Assembly: GCA_003260075.1 (NCBI GenBank)
Contig: QLIY01000092.1
Location: forward strand, 19,336-83,335
Reading direction: 5' to 3'
Length of the DNA stretch: 64,000 bases
Origin: Phallusia mammillata
Lineage: Eukaryota > Chordata > Ascidiacea > Phlebobranchia > Ascidiidae
In this document: positions 8,801-21,300 of the stretch, piece after piece
How positions within the stretch are numbered: the first letter of the stretch is position 1
Layout of the letters: each line of letters opens with the position of its first letter
Position numbers and translations under genes: made by a program
The notes under the pieces: model-generated
Databases searched by the model: none
Told to the model about the DNA's origin: nothing
What the model saw: the letters and a program-made list of their open reading frames with translations, nothing else

Positions 8801-11529
8801 TACAATTTTGTTACAACATACCTAAATCCTCGATTTGGATCCAATCATTGTGGTTTGCAAGAATGGGTTTGGCGATTTCATATTTCTCAAGAGTGACCTG
8901 AACACATTGGAATATACATGTGTCACTGTATAGGTCCAATTCCTTCTGTAGGTTGTCTCTAACTTGCAAAATTTTTGGACGATTTAATGGAACCTGTGCC
9001 CAACATTTTTTCATCTCCTCTTCAATCACTTGAACTATTTTGAGACAATTGGGATTATTTTGTAATGCTTGTTTTAAACAGTTGATTTTTTCCATAGTTG
9101 GTCTTTCTCCCTGCTGTAAAAGCATGGGATAATTGTCACAATCGCAATGCTCTCGGCACAATAGATAGTAAATGATCATGCCAATGCTGAATACATCCAT
9201 TGCTGTATTCATTTTCATGCGTGGATTCATCAAGCGTTCAGGAGCAGCATATATTTCTGTAAAATCATTTCTGCCCAATCTGTCCCTAGCTGCGTTCTGT
9301 CCAGTATTCCATGCAAGTTCTGAACTGCCAAAATCACCGATTTTGCATTCAAGGTTTCTTGACAGTAGTATGTTTTCCAGTTTTAAATCTCCGTGGGTTA
9401 GTCGCTTTTCTTGCTGCAAATTGTGGATTCCTGCAACTCCATTGCTGATATCTCGGCAAAATCTCAAGGTAAGTAATGGAGGCATGGGGATTTCAGTGTT
9501 AAAAGCCAAATCAGAAAGGCAGTTTCCTGGCAAATATTCCATCACCATTCCCATAACTTGTGGAGATTTGATGACACCGAATACTCGGACGACATTTGGG
9601 TTATTTGCTTCCTGAACAGGACCCACTTCATCATGTAACCTAATTGTAATCAACAATTCTTTTTTTAATTAAACCCAAAGACAAACTTTAAATAACTGGT
9701 CTTTTAGAACTTGGCCACAATTTTATATTCTCCAAATAAACTTAACACCAATCAAAGGGTATCCCCCCCCCCCATGGAACTGTTTTTAGTTTGTTATACA
9801 TAAAAGGTACATACAATTTTGTTACAACATACCTAAATCCTCTATTTGGATCCAATCATTGTGGTTTGCAAGAATGGGTTTGGCTATTTCATATTTCTCA
9901 ATGGTCCCCCCCCCCCTTTGCTATTATCGGTTATGTGCTTCTTAAAAAAAATTCCCGCTTAACAAAAGAATCTTTTCAGAATTTCAAACAAAAAAAGTGA
10001 TTTTAAGTGGTTTTGATGCGGAATTTAGGTCCTTTTTTCTGCTAATAAAAAAACACATGTTCTATACAGAAAACTAAATGGTAAACATACTTACTTTCTT
10101 TCAACATGGCCTTGGTCATTTTGATTGACCTTGAGACATTTTACAGCCAGCCATTGATGTACTTTGTGATAAGCAAGCCTCACCACACCATATGTGCCTG
10201 TTCCAATAAGACCACCTCTTCCATGTACGAATTTGATTTCATTGGCTTTGAAGTTTCTTATCTGCATACAAAAGGTTACAAACTACAGTAAAAAATATAC
10301 TTTTAGACTTTACAATCACATACTGTGCTAGGTACTATATTTGATTCATGTCTGAATGCATTAAATACATAGCAACCCCCCCCCCCTCTGTGCCCAACAT
10401 TTTTTCATCTGCACTTCAATCACTTGAATTATTTTGAGACAATTAGGAATATTTTGAAGTGCTTGTTTTAAACTGTTGATTTTTTCCATCATTGGTCTTT
10501 CCTCCTGCTGTAAAAGCATTGGATAATTGTCAAAATCACAATGCTCTCGGCACAATAGATAGTAAAAGATCATGCCAATACTAAATACATCCATTGCTGT
10601 ATTCATTTTCATGTGTTGATTTATCAGACGTTCAGGAGCAGCATATATTTCTGTAAAATCATTTCTTCCCATTCTGTCCCTAGCTGAGTTATGTCCAGTA
10701 TTCCATGCAAGTTCTGAACTGCCAAAATCGCCGATTTTGCATTCAAGGTTTCTTGTCAGTAGTATGTTTTCCAGTTTTAAATCTCCGTGGGTTAGTCGCT
10801 TTTTTGGCTGCAAATTGTGAATTCCTGCAACTCCATTGCTGATATCTCGGCAAAATCTCAAGGAAAGTAAAGGAGAAATAGGGATTTCAGTGTTAAAAGC
10901 CAAATCAGAAAGGCAGTTTCCTGGTAAATATTCCATAACCATTCCCATAACTTGTGGAGATTTTATGCCCCCCCCCCCCCCCCCCCCCCCCCCGTACGAC
11001 ATTTGGGTTATTTGCTTCTTGGACAGGGCCTACTTCATCATGCAACCTAATCAACAATGTTTTTTTAATTTATAGCAAAGACAGATTATAATGTTGATAA
11101 TTATCAGCAACTGGTCTTTTTGACCTTGGCAACAAGTTTCTGTTCTCCAAATGAACTTAACACCAATCAAAAAATATCAGTTTGCTACTATCAGTTATGT
11201 GCTTATGTTTTTTAAATGGCCCTCTAAATAATAGAATCTTTCAGTAAGTGTACAGAATTTCAAATAAAAGAAGTGTGTTTAAGTGGTTTGTGCAGGATTC
11301 AAGTGTCTGTTAATAAAAAATGCATGTTTCCATACAGAAAACTAAATGGTAAAAATACTCACTTTTCTTCCACATGGCTTTGGTCATTTTGATTGACTTT
11401 GAGACATTTTACAGCCAACCACTGATGTACTTCATGATAAGCAAGCCTCACCACACCATATGTACCCGTTCCAATAAGACCTCCCCTTCCATGTACAAAT
11501 TTGATTTCATTTGCTTTGAAGTTTCTTAT
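5820..11529 (-). CDS. RIPK-like protein kinase with repeated linker exons and C-terminal helical repeats
   Basis: Exons in transcript order: 11363-11529 (glycine loop), 8822-9639 (rest of kinase domain), 8204-8290, 8047-8130, 7716-7805, 7555-7638, 7370-7444, 6779-6868, and 5820-6376 with the stop. The sum is 2052 bp, exactly 684 codons, in phase throughout. Visible kinase features are the loop GTGTYGVVRLAY, lysine in AVKCLK, catalytic HGDLKLENIL, DFGSS and YAAPERL, so it is probably active; HGD replaces the usual HRD. A tyrosine/RIPK-like 'CW...RP' end follows. The last exon is helical, with TPR-like pairs (FLADCYLHFNEFGEAM, GRAYIGLGHNKEAE). The true first exon upstream of 11529 was not identified. 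Between 9640 and 11362 lie fragments of a second copy, described separately. RIPK-like is family inference; other kinase groups are possible. Confidence 0.75.
6633..6670 (+). repeat. tRNA-like A-box fragment (possible SINE head)
   Basis: The words gagtagctcagtaagaaga match an RNA polymerase III A box (TRGCTCAGT), as in the D arm of a tRNA. No T arm or acceptor pairing follows, so this is not a functional tRNA. It is probably a truncated SINE. Confidence 0.35.
6779..8290 (-). repeat. Six tandem phase-1 linker exons in the kinase gene
   Basis: Exons 8204-8290, 8047-8130, 7716-7805, 7555-7638, 7370-7444 and 6779-6868 are 87, 84, 90, 84, 75 and 90 bp, all multiples of three and all starting in phase 1. 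They encode similar 25-30 residue peptides, such as TAPKVVFPSSEA, SEPKIVFPLKG, TEPKDIFSSNEY, TSPKVVCSSSQI and TSPKAVLQTF, most ending in a Ser/Gly or His-x-x-Gly turn. The pattern is that of tandem exon duplication. Because each is symmetrical, any number can be skipped without shifting frame. Likely an extended, Ser/Pro-rich spacer between kinase and C-terminal repeats. Confidence 0.75.
6881..7192. repeat. Two adjacent copies of a dispersed repeat
   Basis: Two copies (about 6881-7010 and 7040-7192) share in order gttgagttta-tttcacttggt, tagcg-cac, actgaaacaatcacaaagcc, gtaagataaaaac and, in the second, gcagctacaccgtattat. The first also follows a copied piece of exon 6779-6868 and its acceptor (ttgggattgaatcctgg at about 6856 and 7018). 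A related third copy lies at 42062-42235. Confidence 0.6.
8401..8661. repeat. Allelic-type duplicate joined by an 11-C run
   Basis: 8401-8522 and 8533-8661 are near-identical and meet at the C run 8523-8533. Both lie in the intron between the kinase exon and the first linker exon. Confidence 0.85.
9763..11060 (-). pseudogene. Fragments of a second copy of the kinase exons, split by C runs
   Basis: This block holds a second version of the kinase exons in three pieces. 9774-9905 repeats the 3' end of the kinase exon (8763-8895). 10095-10261 is a second glycine-loop exon (167 bp, same length as 11363-11529). 10387-10967 plus 10994-11046 is a second central kinase exon, with HGDLKLENIL, DFGSS and YAAPERL intact. 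The pieces are cut in mid-exon by C runs at 9763, 9906, 10376 and 10968. The introns match their partners as well as the exons do. I infer the other allele rather than a paralogous gene; a recent tandem duplicate cannot be excluded. Confidence 0.7.
9917..10375. repeat. Duplicate of 11181-11636 bounded by C runs
   Basis: This stretch, with exon 10095-10261 and both flanking introns, corresponds to 11181-11636 with scattered substitutions and small indels. It begins and ends exactly at the 11-C runs 9906-9916 and 10376-10386. Confidence 0.85.
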
Positions 11530-12572
11530 CTGTGTACAAAGGGTTACAAACTAAACTGAAGAAACACTTTTATACTTATCACAGACTGTGCTAGGTTTTT
11601 GATCCATGTCTAAGTGCATTATATAAGCATATCAACCAGCGTTACAGGTTATTTATATGTATTTCAATGCTACTTAAATGCTGCATTTTTGGGGTGCCGC
11701 CTACTAAAACTACAAGCCAACTACACTGAGTCAGCGCTAAGCTTGTGCAAAGTCTGCACCATACCCAGGTCCTATAGAAGATTAAATTATAGCATTATTT
11801 TAAATACAAACCCTCTCCCCAACCCCACAAGCCCTAACCATGTGTATTGTTCAAAATAGTAGAATGTTATAATTATCATGTAGTGGCTTTATAGGCTCTT
11901 GGTTTAAGACGGTAACGGTAGATTTTGTGACTTTGGCAATCACTAACCTTATGAGCAGCTTCCATACTTCATGTCCTTCAAAAACTATTCTCAGTGTCCA
12001 AGTGTACAATACAGTAGAAATAAGCACGAGCACCACAGAACAAAGCGTTTAAATCACAGACTATTCTTAATTCCTACATCTTTTACTTTATTGATTATAA
12101 TCTTTTGCTGAACTAAACAACCTGTATCATCAAAAGATTGTACAAATCTAGTTGAAAAAGACTATGATGCAAAAAATAGTAGGTAACAACAAACAGTGTT
12201 GTTGATTAATGATTACATCATTAACTATGGTTTTTCCCCTTTTTCAATACAGGTTACGTTGGTCATTTAAAGTTTGAAAGTGGTTCTGCTTTAAAGACAG
12301 ACGTATGTAAAGTAAACAATTTAATTTATTTCGCAGCAACCGGAATACAAAACATTAACCTGAAACAAAACAATAGACTTTTTACAAGACCCAGAAAAAA
12401 ATCCCAGGGACTTCCCCAAGTTTCTTCCCGTGTGTTCGTTAAAGGTTACGTATTGGACAAAAAGAATCTTTTTAGTTCCTCTTTAGGTGTTCAAGTTACT
12501 TGGTTACTGTGCATAATCTCGTAAGGGTGACTTTAACAAAAAAAATCTTGTACAATAATCGGTTGCAACGGC

Positions 12573-12573
<1 letters not shown>

Positions 12574-12663
<90 letters not shown>
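12574..12663. other. Run of 90 C, probable gap filler
   Basis: The longest C run in the window, between the kinase gene and the reticulon-like gene. No duplicated flanks. The missing 5' exons of either gene could lie here. The surrounding 11,640-12,930 is AT-rich, with one possible acceptor (ttatttcgcag, ending at 12,336) and no supported exon. Confidence 0.7.
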
Positions 12664-12935
12664 AGCTCAAAGTTACAAGACGATGCAGAAAACTGTTACC
12701 AGGTGATTGCATAGTTCATTACGCAATAACACACATGTCCAAAGATTAACAGTGTTTTATTTAGTTTATACGTCAATCCTATACTTTCCTCATGAAATTG
12801 GTAGTCAAACTAATGAAATCAAATTATAGGTTGGAATATTGTATGCTTTTGTATGGCTATTTTACCTTAGTAATAGTTGTTGTATGTGGTTTTGTTTTGC
12901 ACGGTACTTTTTCTACACAATTTTTATCATTTCAG

Positions 12936-15900
12936 AATGCAAAACACAGCACTGTTCGACGGTTTTTGAGCAACAACAAATGCATAGTAGTGCCCCTATG
13001 GAACATTTTGATGTGGCGTGAACCATATTATGCTGGTGTTGTATTTTTATGTATATCAGCCGTGTTCATGTAAGTAATGAATAAATCTGCCCACAGATAT
13101 TGCATTGAAATGCATAACAAAAAACAGCATGTGTTGAAGGTAAAACAAAACTGTATACACATACAAAAATATTTGACAACGGATCTTGTACAAAATATCC
13201 TATTTTGATAACATATAAGCACGCAAAGAGTCCTATTCTTACAGCAATACTAATTGACATTTTAAGAATTTATAATAAAAAGCAAATGCTTCTGACTTAC
13301 AATAAGTAAACACGAAGTTGTTAAAATTAAAGTATATATTCTGCCTAAACAGGCATTGTTAGTTGGTAAAGACTGAAAACAATGAAGGGTAATTAGAGGA
13401 GAACAGATATACAAGTAAAATGCATTTGCTTCTTTATTATCACTTACTGAAACAGTTTGACAGAGTGATCGTGGACATTAACATGCCCACTATTAGTGGG
13501 ACAGTAGAGCATTTTTTTTTAAATTTAAGTTTGTTTTTGTATGACATGAACTAATGACTACTTTTGCCCAAAAAATGGGTTCTATCTTTTCAGAACATTG
13601 TCGTTTGTCAATTTATCTATTGTAACTACTGTAGCGTTGTTCATTTCTGGCACTCTTTTCATGCAAATGCTATCTGATGCTTTTGCCAACAAAGCGGAAA
13701 GGTAAAAAGGATTAGTTTATTGTACGCTTAAATCCAATAGTGCATACAGTTTTGAATGTGAAAAATTAACTACAAATATACGTTATATGCATTTATATTA
13801 GGAACCAAGCATGATTGAGATACATTATTATTAGATCAGCTATAGCTCTATTGGACCTGTTGGTAATGTTTAAATATGGTTAAATATTGTTTCCCACCAC
13901 TAGTAAGTGGCGAACTATATAACCCCCCCCCCATGCATTTGCTTCTTTATTATCACTTACTGAAACAGTTTGACAGAGTGGTCGTGGAGATTAACATGCC
14001 CACTATTAGTGGGACAGTAGAGCACTTAAAAAAAATTGTTTTTTAAGAAAAGTTTGTTTTTGTCTGACATGAACTAATGACTACTTTTGCCCAAAATTGG
14101 GTTGTATCTTTTCAGAACATTGTCGTTTGTGAATTTATCTGTTGTAACTACTGTAGCCTTGTTCATTTCTGGCACTCTTTTTATACAAATGCTCTCTGAT
14201 GCTTTTGCTAACAAAGCGGAAAGGTAAAAAGGATTAGTTTATTGTATGCTTAAATCCAATAGTGCATACAGTTTTGAATGTGAAAAATGAACAACAAATA
14301 TACTTTATATGCATTTATATTAGGAAGCAAGCATGATACAGATGCTTTATTAATAGATCAGCCGTAGCTCTATTGGACTTGTTGGTAATGTTTAAATATT
14401 GTTAAATCTTGTTTCCCATCGCTAGTAAGTGGCAAACTATATACTTGTATTAAACTTATTATAAAGGCACTTGGTGGAATGGATTTTGGTGCTTATATTA
14501 CAAAATCCAAGCTGTGTGCCACTTGAATGGATAGTTGTGTCTTTGTTTAAACATGCTACAGTAACTGCACAGTATCCCGTAAAATGAATGATTTTGGTCC
14601 CGTAACCATGCTTTGTTTACTTTCACTTTCACAGCAAATATGTAGACCCCCCCCCCCTACATAACTACAATTGGTAGTGGTTTGTCTATTGCTTGGCTGG
14701 GAACATTGATTTCAACATTTCTGTTTGTGTACATTTCAGGTAAAGTTTCCTTTTATACTCTGTGTGCGTAAGCTTACGGTAGAACATTCTGGATTAAATT
14801 GAAAGCACAACCATATCAATAAAGGAAATCAACTGTGCTACACTAGGTTTAAGCACTTCTGTTTCAGTAATTTATCAACAGGGGAAAAAATTCAGTCGCC
14901 AACTTTAATTACAAGGGATCGATTTTAAAATTTGGTGAAAAAATAACAGGTTCTCTTGACATCTAGCAAAATAACGAGGACTGGCATATTACATCATTGT
15001 TACACATGAAAATTGAACCTAAACAGTCTCATTTTTACCCACCTTTGCAGTTAGCAAGCCTAAATAATAGGATATCCTTGTGGATGTTTGTCCAAAGTTT
15101 TCAGCTTATAATATAAACAAGTATGAATAGGTTGGCTATTGCCCACCACAGAAACTGCTGCAGTTAGTTTGGCATTTTTACCCTAAATCTTGCTATGAGT
15201 ACTTTTTAGGGCTTAAAATCATTGTATTACCTAGCCAGACTGTTGTTTAGCCCCCCCCCCTACATAACTACAATTGGTAGTGGTTTGTCTATTGCTTGGC
15301 TGGGAACAATTATTTCAACATTTCTGTTCATGTACATTTCAGGTAAAGATTCTTTATTACTTTGTGTGCGCAAGCTTACAGTAGAATACTCTGGATTATA
15401 CTAAAGTACATCCATATTTATAAAGGAAATAAACTGTGCTACACTAAGTTAAAGCACTTTTACCTTACTATTTTATCAATGGGGAGAAATGCAATTACCA
15501 ACTTAAAATTATGAGGGTTCCATTCTTAAGATGTTGGTGCCCCCCCCCCATAACAGGTTCTGTTGACATCTAGCAAAACAACAATGGCTGACAATGTAAC
15601 ATATTTTTACACCCAAAATTAGGCCCAAAAAGTCTCATTTTTACACACCTGTATTTAAAGTTTGCAAGCTTAAATAATAGGATATTCTTGTAGATTACTT
15701 GTCCAAATTTTCAGTTGTAAATTGTAACAAGTATAAATAGGTTGGCTATTGCCCATCATAAAAAAGCAGCTGCACTTTGTTGACATTTTTACTCTGAATC
15801 TTGCTATTTTAGGAACTTGATTTCATTGCATTGGCTCTATTGTTTCTAGCCAGAATGTTGTATAGTAAACAGAAATTATTAATCACATATTGATTTTGGT

Positions 15901-15977
15901 TTCTAGTGCTTGTCATCTTTGCAATCCCTGGTCTAATACACACTGGGAAGCTAAATCCAACAGATGCAAATGTTTGA
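12936..15977 (+). CDS. Reticulon-like (RHD-type) membrane protein, partial
   Basis: Exons: 12936-13069, 13594-13701, then 14658-14739 (left edge lost) and 15907-15977 with stop. The product carries WNILMWREPYYAGVVF, followed by a long hydrophobic hairpin across the exon junction (VFITLSFVNLSIVTTVALF), then a second hydrophobic stretch (IAWLGTLISTFLFVYIS) and LVIFAIPGLI before a short tail ending DANV. This order, 'L-WR-P--aGvvF', long hairpin, second hairpin and 'F-iP', matches the reticulon homology domain of ER-shaping proteins. Phase is intact between the first two exons; between 13701 and 14658 at least part of an exon is missing. The N-terminus is unseen. 14116-14223 and 15261-15342 are second copies of two exons. 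A different four-helix membrane family remains possible. Confidence 0.6.
13420..14452. repeat. Duplicate pair carrying a reticulon-like exon
   Basis: 13420-13922 and 13933-14452 are near-identical and joined by ten C at 13923-13932. Each includes a 108-bp exon (13594-13701; 14116-14223) with few differences (for example LSIVTTV versus LSVVTTV). Only one copy should be used in the gene model. Confidence 0.85.
14658..15860. repeat. Duplicate set carrying another reticulon-like exon
   Basis: 14658-15250 matches 15261-15539 plus 15550-15860. Both copies start at the same base (tacataactaca) directly after a C run, which cuts the exon at its left end. Junction runs: 14647-14657, 15251-15260, 15540-15549. 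Confidence 0.85.
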
Positions 15978-18383
15978 TGTTGTAATATTTTGCTGTTTTG
16001 TCCACAGGATAAGGGTTGCTATATCACATATTTAACATATTATTTATTTTGTATTTGCCCCCCCACTTAACCAGGAAACATATGAAAGATTTTTAATTTC
16101 AAGACAACACTTTTTTAATAAAATGTAAAAATGAGCAATAGTTATGTTCTGTTCAGACAGATACTTTTTAGTGAACAGCTTTCAAAGTTAAAACTGTATT
16201 AAAAACAAAATAATGATGGCTAAAAACTTGTTTTCTGCAACTGTCAACCAAAATCCCTGTGTGCAAATTTAAAAAATTATGCAGAATAATGGTAAAAACC
16301 CGCCCCCCCCCCAATAATGATGGCTAAAAACTTGTTTTCTGCAACTGTCAACCAAAATCCTTGTGTGCAAATGTCAAAAATTATATGTGCATTATGATTT
16401 GCAGAATAATGGTAAAAACCCACTGAAAAATTAAATCAATATAGCAAACAAAACAATGGACATTGCACTGCCAATAGTTGCTTCAAATACAAACACAATA
16501 GGTTCTGATTTGTATATTGTTAGGGGGATAATTGTTTTAAAGGTAAATCAAGCGCTACAACATTCCATATGCAAACTGTAAATCTATTGTTTAGGTTTCT
16601 TTAGTACATGGGTGATGAATAAGTTTTTTGTATAGAGCAGAGTGAGCCTGAGAAAAATTTTCAAAACCAAAATTCAATCAATTAAACCTTTTATGAAGAG
16701 ACTGAGATTTAATGCTTAAATCTGTTTTAACTATACCACATTTAGCAGCCATAAGTGCACAGACAAAATACAGGGTGCAAAAAAACACAACACAATAAAC
16801 ATATGTTTTCTATATGGAATACCACCTCACAGACCCCCCCCCCCACATTTAGCAGCCATAAGTGCACAGACAAAATACAGGGTGCAAAAAACACAACACA
16901 ATAAACATATGTTTCCTTTATGGAATACCACCTCACAGGTGATGCCTATTAAATCACACACCCAATTTGCCAAGCTTTTATATGCAGTTAACCAGAATAT
17001 TTTCTTTACTAATTCAGTTTGGAAATCAGTATGCAATAAAATTGGAATATGCAAATAAGCAGAATCAATTGCGTCAAGTACCAACAAAAATCAATGATTG
17101 CTTCATAACAGCAACTTTAATAAAAGTGCTAATAATATACTTCATAGTTATTTTAGAGAATAAAATGCATTTAGCAGAAATGCCACTGGTATAAAATACT
17201 TTGATGTAAAAAACAGTGAATATTATCCAGTGGTTTACACAGAAAAGTGCAAAGCAACAACATAAACAAAATACTGTGAATGTGAAACAACAGTTAAAAT
17301 GATGCTAAATTGTGATTCAATCATTATAGCAAATATTGTTATGCTTTTTGACAGGATTTTAAGTTTAAGGCAAGTAATGTAAATGGGTCCAAAGTTACAA
17401 ATAACATACATAAACAGTTTTACAATGAGGGGAATAAAATGATGTTGTTTACAAGTTGAAGAAACAGTGCGATTTAAAACAAATGTTGATTAAGTATAAA
17501 ATGTTGATAGAAAAAAAGAGTGAAATAAAACATGGTGTTTACAGTTTCAGTAACGTAAATTTGAAGCAAAACTCAATCACATATTAAACTCTTTCTTGTG
17601 ACGAAGTGACAAATTAAACAGAATGCTTCAACAAATTTTTAGCTCGTGCACGCAGTTTTTATTATAATATGCGGATGTTTAACAGAAACTTGTTTTTGGG
17701 ACAATTTAAAAGGTATTCTAGTGCAACTAAAGGTTTTAATGTTAAGCAGGGTGATAAACAGCAAACTTATGCATTTTTTAAGCCCCCCCCCCGCGGATGT
17801 TTAACAGAAACTTGTTTTTGGGACAATTTAAAAGGTATTCCTGTGCAACTAAAGGTTTTAATGTTAACCAGAGTGATAAACAGCAAACTCGTGCATTTTT
17901 TAACATGTAAAATACCAGTGGATAAACACCTTGTCTGTACATTTAAACAATAAATAGATGGTAACGGCAGGTTTATGGCTTTTGGATTAGGTTTTAAAAT
18001 ATTTTGGGCAAGAATTTAGAATTTGAAAAGTTGAAAGTGGATCAGAAACACATTTTGATGCTGTTAGTAGTGTTAGTGATGCTGATGCTATTAAAACAGT
18101 GGGCAATTTTGATTGTGCAGAAAATGTGAAAATAGTAAAGATTTTGTTTGCGAACTGTAATGAATGTAAAAAAATTGAAAAATAGAATGCATGCTAAAGA
18201 AATACAATTCATAAATGTGAGGCATTAAATTCAGAAGATTGAGATGTGTGTACAATATTTTTCCGAATTCAGTTAAAGCAAATCTTTAACATGTTGCATA
18301 AATTTTGAAAACATGTTGTGAAAATTTGTTTGAACATTAACACAATATATGTATGGTGAAATTTATACAGGATAGAGAAAGCT
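15978..18383. other. Convergent intergenic region with duplicate pairs
   Basis: No coding exon found. It holds the 3' UTRs of two converging genes; an AATAAA at about 16,117 could end the reticulon-like transcript. Three duplicate pairs meet at C runs: 16209-16302 with 16313-16425, 16737-16833 with 16845-16937, and 17669-17782 with 17793-17905. A 7-C run at 16058-16064 has no duplicated flanks. Confidence 0.6.
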
Positions 18384-21300
18384 TCATTGGGAATATAAAT
18401 GAAAGTAAATCCCATAGTAGTGTGTGAATGCACCACAAGCAACAAACAGATGCCAAATAGCATGTGCATAGGGTAGTATGCCGTCACACTTAAAAAATAT
18501 CACACCAGTCAGGTAAAATGCCCCTCCAATGGCAAGTTCGGGCATTCCAGATCTGAAATGGATAAACACAAAGACAATGTTAGACTTGTCATAAATTAAA
18601 AGACATGTTTTTTATTTTAGTGTAGCAAGGTAATGTCTACAATGTCTTTTATCACTCTTTACTTCCTACTTGAAAATATAGTACGCTCCTAGATTTATTT
18701 ATGCTTTTACCAAAATATGTAATTGACAGATTACTAAAGTCTTTACACAGCTGATATTTAACGAAAATACAAAAAAGCAAATCAGTTTTTATGTCGATTT
18801 TGCCCATTAGGATTCTCATTACACCCTATTGAAATTTTCCTATCCCCTTTTTTTATCCCACTTATCCCTGCATAACATATAGCATTTACAGTATTGGCTG
18901 TGTACTTTAACAAATGTGCAGTTGTGCATTTATTAATATATTGGAATGTGGATAAAACTCATGTGTTTTCATACTTACACAGTGTTTTCTGCCTGAAACA
19001 AGACCATGGCAAGGCCCGGAAACAATCCAGCTACGATGTAAAGCACAGTGTCCAAGAGCTTATATTTCTCAAAAAACAAATAAGAATATGTAACCCCTCC
19101 AGCAGCACCAAGCCACACAATCCATCTGTAGAATTATAAAAGGGTTTATTTAAAATATACATGATCTAGGTAGTAACAAGCTCTATTCATTATTTATAGC
19201 ACTCAAAACTGTTAGCCTTACAGCAAGATTCAGTTGCATAAGTTTAGGATGCAGCTCTTTTTTGTTGAATTTGATTTCATAGCTGATTACACCTTTGCCA
19301 TGGATGTTTGGCCCAAATTGGAAGTGTACTTTTTTATTTGTACAAATAATTTTTGACCTAATTACATACCCCCCCCCCAATCAGTTTTTATGTCGATTTT
19401 GCCCATTAGGATTCTCATTACACCCTTTTGACATTTTCTTGTCCCTTTTTTTATCCCACATATCCCTGCATAACATATAGCATTTACAGAGTTGGCTGTG
19501 TACTTTAACAAATGTTGTGCATTTATTAGTATATTGGTATGTTGATAAAACTCATATGTTGTCATACTTACACAGTGTTTTCTGCCTGAAACAAGACCAT
19601 GGCAAGGCCCGGAAACAATCCAGCTATGATGTAAAGCACAGTGTCCAAGAGTTTATATTTCTCAAAAAACAAATAAGAATATGTAATCCCACCAGCAGCA
19701 CCAAGCCACACAATCCATCTGTAGAATTATAAAAGGGTTCATTTAAAATATACATAATCTAGGTAGTAACAAGCTCTAATCATTATTCTTAGCCTTAAAA
19801 CCTCATTACGTTTAGTCTCGATGAACATTTGCATATGTTTATAATGTAGCCCGTTATTATTAAAATGCTTTGATAATTAATTAAATTTTAATGATTTACA
19901 TTGGGCTGAATAGAAATTGGTTTTTATACAAATAAATCGTGACCATGTATTTGCTAACAGTAAAAACACCTTCACTAATTTTGTAAGTCAGATTTAAACA
20001 CATTCAACAAATTGTGTTGGAACAGTTTGTTGGTATTTGGCATCAATGGGTCTTAAGCACCTCAGAGATAAGAAGTTTTTGGGATTTCTAGTTAGGTGTC
20101 AATTAATAATTGTAGGAAAAAATGCATCTTTGGGATCTTACTGTAGCCAGACAATGCTTGCCCCCCCCCCACTAAGTGTCAAGTAATAATTTTAGGGAAA
20201 TTTAGCATTCTGTATGTCTTACTGTAGCCAGACAATGCTTGGGTGAATCTTGCGTAGCATTAACCAAGGAGTGTATGAGCCAGCAATGAAGAAATAAATA
20301 GTTGTTCTGTCACAGTAGTGGAAGGATTTGTTGAGAGATGGGCGCCGTTCGGCACAACCTTTATGTCTGCCCTAAAGAGGAAATAGTTGTTTGTTAAGTC
20401 CAAACCTTTTAAGCAATTACTCCAAGACTATAATTTAATATTTAATAGGGTAACAAACACACATGCATTATATATATATTTCTAGTTTATTGAACCCCAA
20501 ATTTGCCAATCGTAAATATTTCAGCTAATCAGAATTATCTGCAAGCAGAAACATATTGAAAGAAGAAACAACCTGTTTTCACCTTCCATTGACTTTGTGT
20601 CCAACAAATCCAATGGTACAATGTTGAAATCAACCCCCCCCCCTTTTAAGCAATACTGCAAGACTATAATTTAATATTTAATAGGGTAACAAACACACAT
20701 GAATTATATATATATTTCTAGTTTATTGAACCCCAAATTTTCCAATCGTAAATATTTCAGCTAATCAGAATTATCTGCAAGCAGAAACATATTGAAAGAA
20801 GAAACAACCTGTTTTCACCTTCCATTGACTTTGTGTCCAACAAATCCAATGGTACAATGTTGAAATCAAAAACAGACTGATGAGTGATGCACCGTAAGTT
20901 CGAGAAGTAAACTCAAACTCAGCAAATGTTGGATGAGATTGGTTGCCATAACAATATGAGGTGATACTTTCTTTAAAGTCTCCGTCAGAACAACTGAAAA
21001 ATAACAACATATCAGTGTGTTTTATAAGTATGATGAAACAAAAAAGAGCAGCAAATCAAAATTTTGGCTTTTATCCTGACACACCGAAGCACTGTAATGT
21101 GGCTACACTAGCCTATCCAGGCAATATATTGTCACTAGCTACACTGATGAGATCTTACAGGCTGAAACAGTGTGCACTGCCTGCAGCTTAATTATCAAGT
21201 AGCTCCATGCTTTTGCCATTTTTGGGGGTTTAAAGTATACAACAAACTGTTTCACTTTTCAAAGTGCATTTGGAAATTAAATTTGTTTCACTTACTTCAT

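Noticed and set aside
9172..9615. Plus-strand frame opposite the kinase exon
   Set aside because: Antisense shadow of a well-supported coding exon.
10361..11002. Kinase frame beginning with a poly-glycine N-terminus
   Set aside because: The Gly run is the 26-C join read on the minus strand; the frame is a split second copy of the kinase exon.
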